In this document: one piece after another, positions 7,096-7,879 of the stretch
Position numbering within the stretch: position 1 is the stretch's first letter
Layout: every line of letters begins with the position of its first letter
Source of the DNA: an uncultured cyanobacterium
GTDB taxonomy: Bacteria > Cyanobacteriota > Cyanobacteriia > Cyanobacteriales > Geitlerinemataceae
Length of the DNA: 7,879 nt
Assembly: GCA_937121005.1 (NCBI GenBank)
Contig: CAKZKB010000653.1
Location: 1-7,879, forward strand
Reading direction: 5' to 3'
Notes under the pieces: model-generated
Databases searched by the model: none
Told to the model about the DNA's origin: nothing
The model's input: the letters and a program-made list of their open reading frames with translations, nothing else
Program-made: the position numbers and the translations under genes

Positions 7096-7879
7096 GAGTC
7101 ACCTCGATCGTCAACTTCAACTAATGGAATTCCCCAGTCAAAACTGGCTCGCCAGCGATCGCCTAACTGCAATCGCAAACCCACTCCGGTAGAGAGGAGG
7201 GCATTTTTTTCTAAGTCATTGCGATCGTCGCTGTCGGCGTTCCAAACGACTCCCGCATCCACAAAGGGAACGATGTCCAATCGCCCTTGCCAGCGAGGAA
7301 ACTGCATCAATGGCAAGCGCAATTCTACCGATCCTAACACGCCGTTGTCTGCCAACAAACGATCTTGTCGGTAGCCGCGAGCGGTAGACTGACCCCCCAA
7401 ACTGAGTTGCTCGAAGGGGACTAAGGCATCTGGAGTCAATTGTACGTCACCACTGACCACTAGCAATGCCCGCGATCGCTCTTGCAAGCGCCGCACCCAT
7501 TGAGCTCGTCCGCGCCATGAGGAGAACTGACTGTCCGGTGCGTCGTCGCTGGTGGTAGCATCCAACCAGTCTACCCCAAAATTGAACTCGGAACGGGCTG
7601 CGAAAACATGATTGCTTCCTTGTTGCGTCCAGTCTTGGAAAAAACGCAGGGTCGAAATGTTGGTTTCGCCATTATCTTCCGCACCGGGAGAGAGGGGAAA
7701 ATCAAACCCGAGAATGGAGGTTTGGCTTTCGCGACGGGAAGCGGTTACACCAATGGCAAATTCCCGATAGTAGTTTTCCTGGCGATCGCTATTTTCAGAT
7801 TCATTCTCATCTGAAGGCGGTGGGGGAAGATTCACTTCTCGCATCAAAGGTTGGCGAAAGGTGAGTTCGTAAATTCGCG
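7047..7879 (-). CDS. ShlB/FhaC/HecB-type outer-membrane transporter (TpsB), 3' part only
   Basis: The visible 276 residues are the beta-barrel end of a two-partner secretion transporter. The frame stays open to the window edge (reading RIYELTFRQPL before the first internal Met), so the TTG and ATG near 7845 are not the real start; the signal peptide and POTRA domains lie outside. Family marks are the YELTFRQPL strand, FPLSPGA, LRFFQDWTQ, the LGGQSTARGYRQ segment carrying the RGY motif of the conserved barrel-plugging loop (codons 7371-7379), NGVLGSVELRLP, and a final strand ending in Phe, typical of outer-membrane proteins. TpsB proteins export a TpsA passenger, often a haemagglutinin-like beta-helix; none is visible here. 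A loop encoded at about 7773-7826 is unusually Pro- and acid-rich. The gene overlaps the TPR-CHAT start by 49 bases, making one transcription unit very likely. Confidence 0.88.
   Translation of the reverse strand, partial: RIYELTFRQPLMREVNLPPPPSDENESENSDRQENYYREFAIGVTASRRESQTSILGFDFPLSPGAEDNGETNISTLRFFQDWTQQGSNHVFAARSEFNFGVDWLDATTSDDAPDSQFSSWRGRAQWVRRLQERSRALLVVSGDVQLTPDALVPFEQLSLGGQSTARGYRQDRLLADNGVLGSVELRLPLMQFPRWQGRLDIVPFVDAGVVWNADSDDRNDLEKNALLSTGVGLRLQLGDRWRASFDWGIPLVEVDDRGDSWQEEGFYFSVESDLF
7100..7105 (-). promoter_or_regulatory. Ribosome binding site of the TPR-CHAT gene inside the transporter gene
   Basis: Read on the minus strand, GAGGTG lies five bases before the ATG at 7095-7093, within the last codons of the transporter gene. 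The good match and spacing support this start for the TPR-CHAT protein and show that it can be initiated independently of, or by reinitiation behind, the transporter. Confidence 0.65.

Larger units (their letters stand above)
746..7789. repeat. Dispersed HIP1 palindromes (GCGATCGC)
   Basis: By eye I find perfect copies starting at 746, 811, 1177, 2243, 3845, 4278, 5342, 5436, 6187, 6820, 6897, 7155, 7472 and 7782, plus many CGATCG cores. Random expectation for an octamer in this length is well below one. All but the 4278 copy, which lies between the convergent genes, are in coding sequence. HIP1 abundance is a signature of many cyanobacterial genomes and indicates long residence of this segment in such a host. 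None is seen in the first 745 bases. Confidence 0.9.

Noticed and set aside
7842..7847. TTG/ATG as the start of the transporter gene
   Set aside because: The frame stays open to the window edge and the residues before it (YELTFRQPL) are a conserved barrel strand, so the gene continues upstream.

Overview
The window looks like a cyanobacterial chromosome segment. The octamer GCGATCGC (the cyanobacterial HIP1 palindrome) occurs at least 14 times, and every recognisable family (DUF1822, CHASE2 fused to CHAT, DUF928, secreted TPR-CHAT, ShlB/FhaC-type transporter) is typical of cyanobacteria. I cannot name the genus; a filamentous form is plausible but not shown.

Layout. Positions 1-145 hold nothing I recognise. 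Positions 146-286 are a 46-codon remnant of the N-terminus of a RecD2-type helicase, cut off before any helicase motif. A 185-base gap follows, with a small hairpin just before the next start codon. Three plus-strand genes then form a tight run (gaps of 29 and 4 bases): a short DUF1822 protein (472-927), an 810-residue membrane protein with an N-terminal CHAT protease domain and a CHASE2 sensor domain (957-3389), and a signal-peptide-bearing DUF928 protein (3394-4275). Facing them across a 30-base gap is a minus-strand pair: the 3' part of an outer-membrane TpsB-type transporter (7047-7879, its 5' end outside the window) whose end overlaps by 49 bases the start of a 929-residue exported TPR-CHAT protein (4306-7095).

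How the genes may work together. Both CHAT domains keep the His and Cys expected of caspase/separase-like (clan CD) proteases. Topology places one protease on the cytoplasmic face of the inner membrane, coupled to a periplasmic CHASE2 sensor, and the other in the periplasm beside a DUF928 protein and an outer-membrane transporter. The products therefore reach from cytoplasm to outer membrane. A sensing, proteolysis and secretion system across the envelope is an inference from architecture and gene order; substrates and signals are unknown. The families and their tendency to cluster are, to my knowledge, recurrent in cyanobacteria, but I know of no established function for the cluster.
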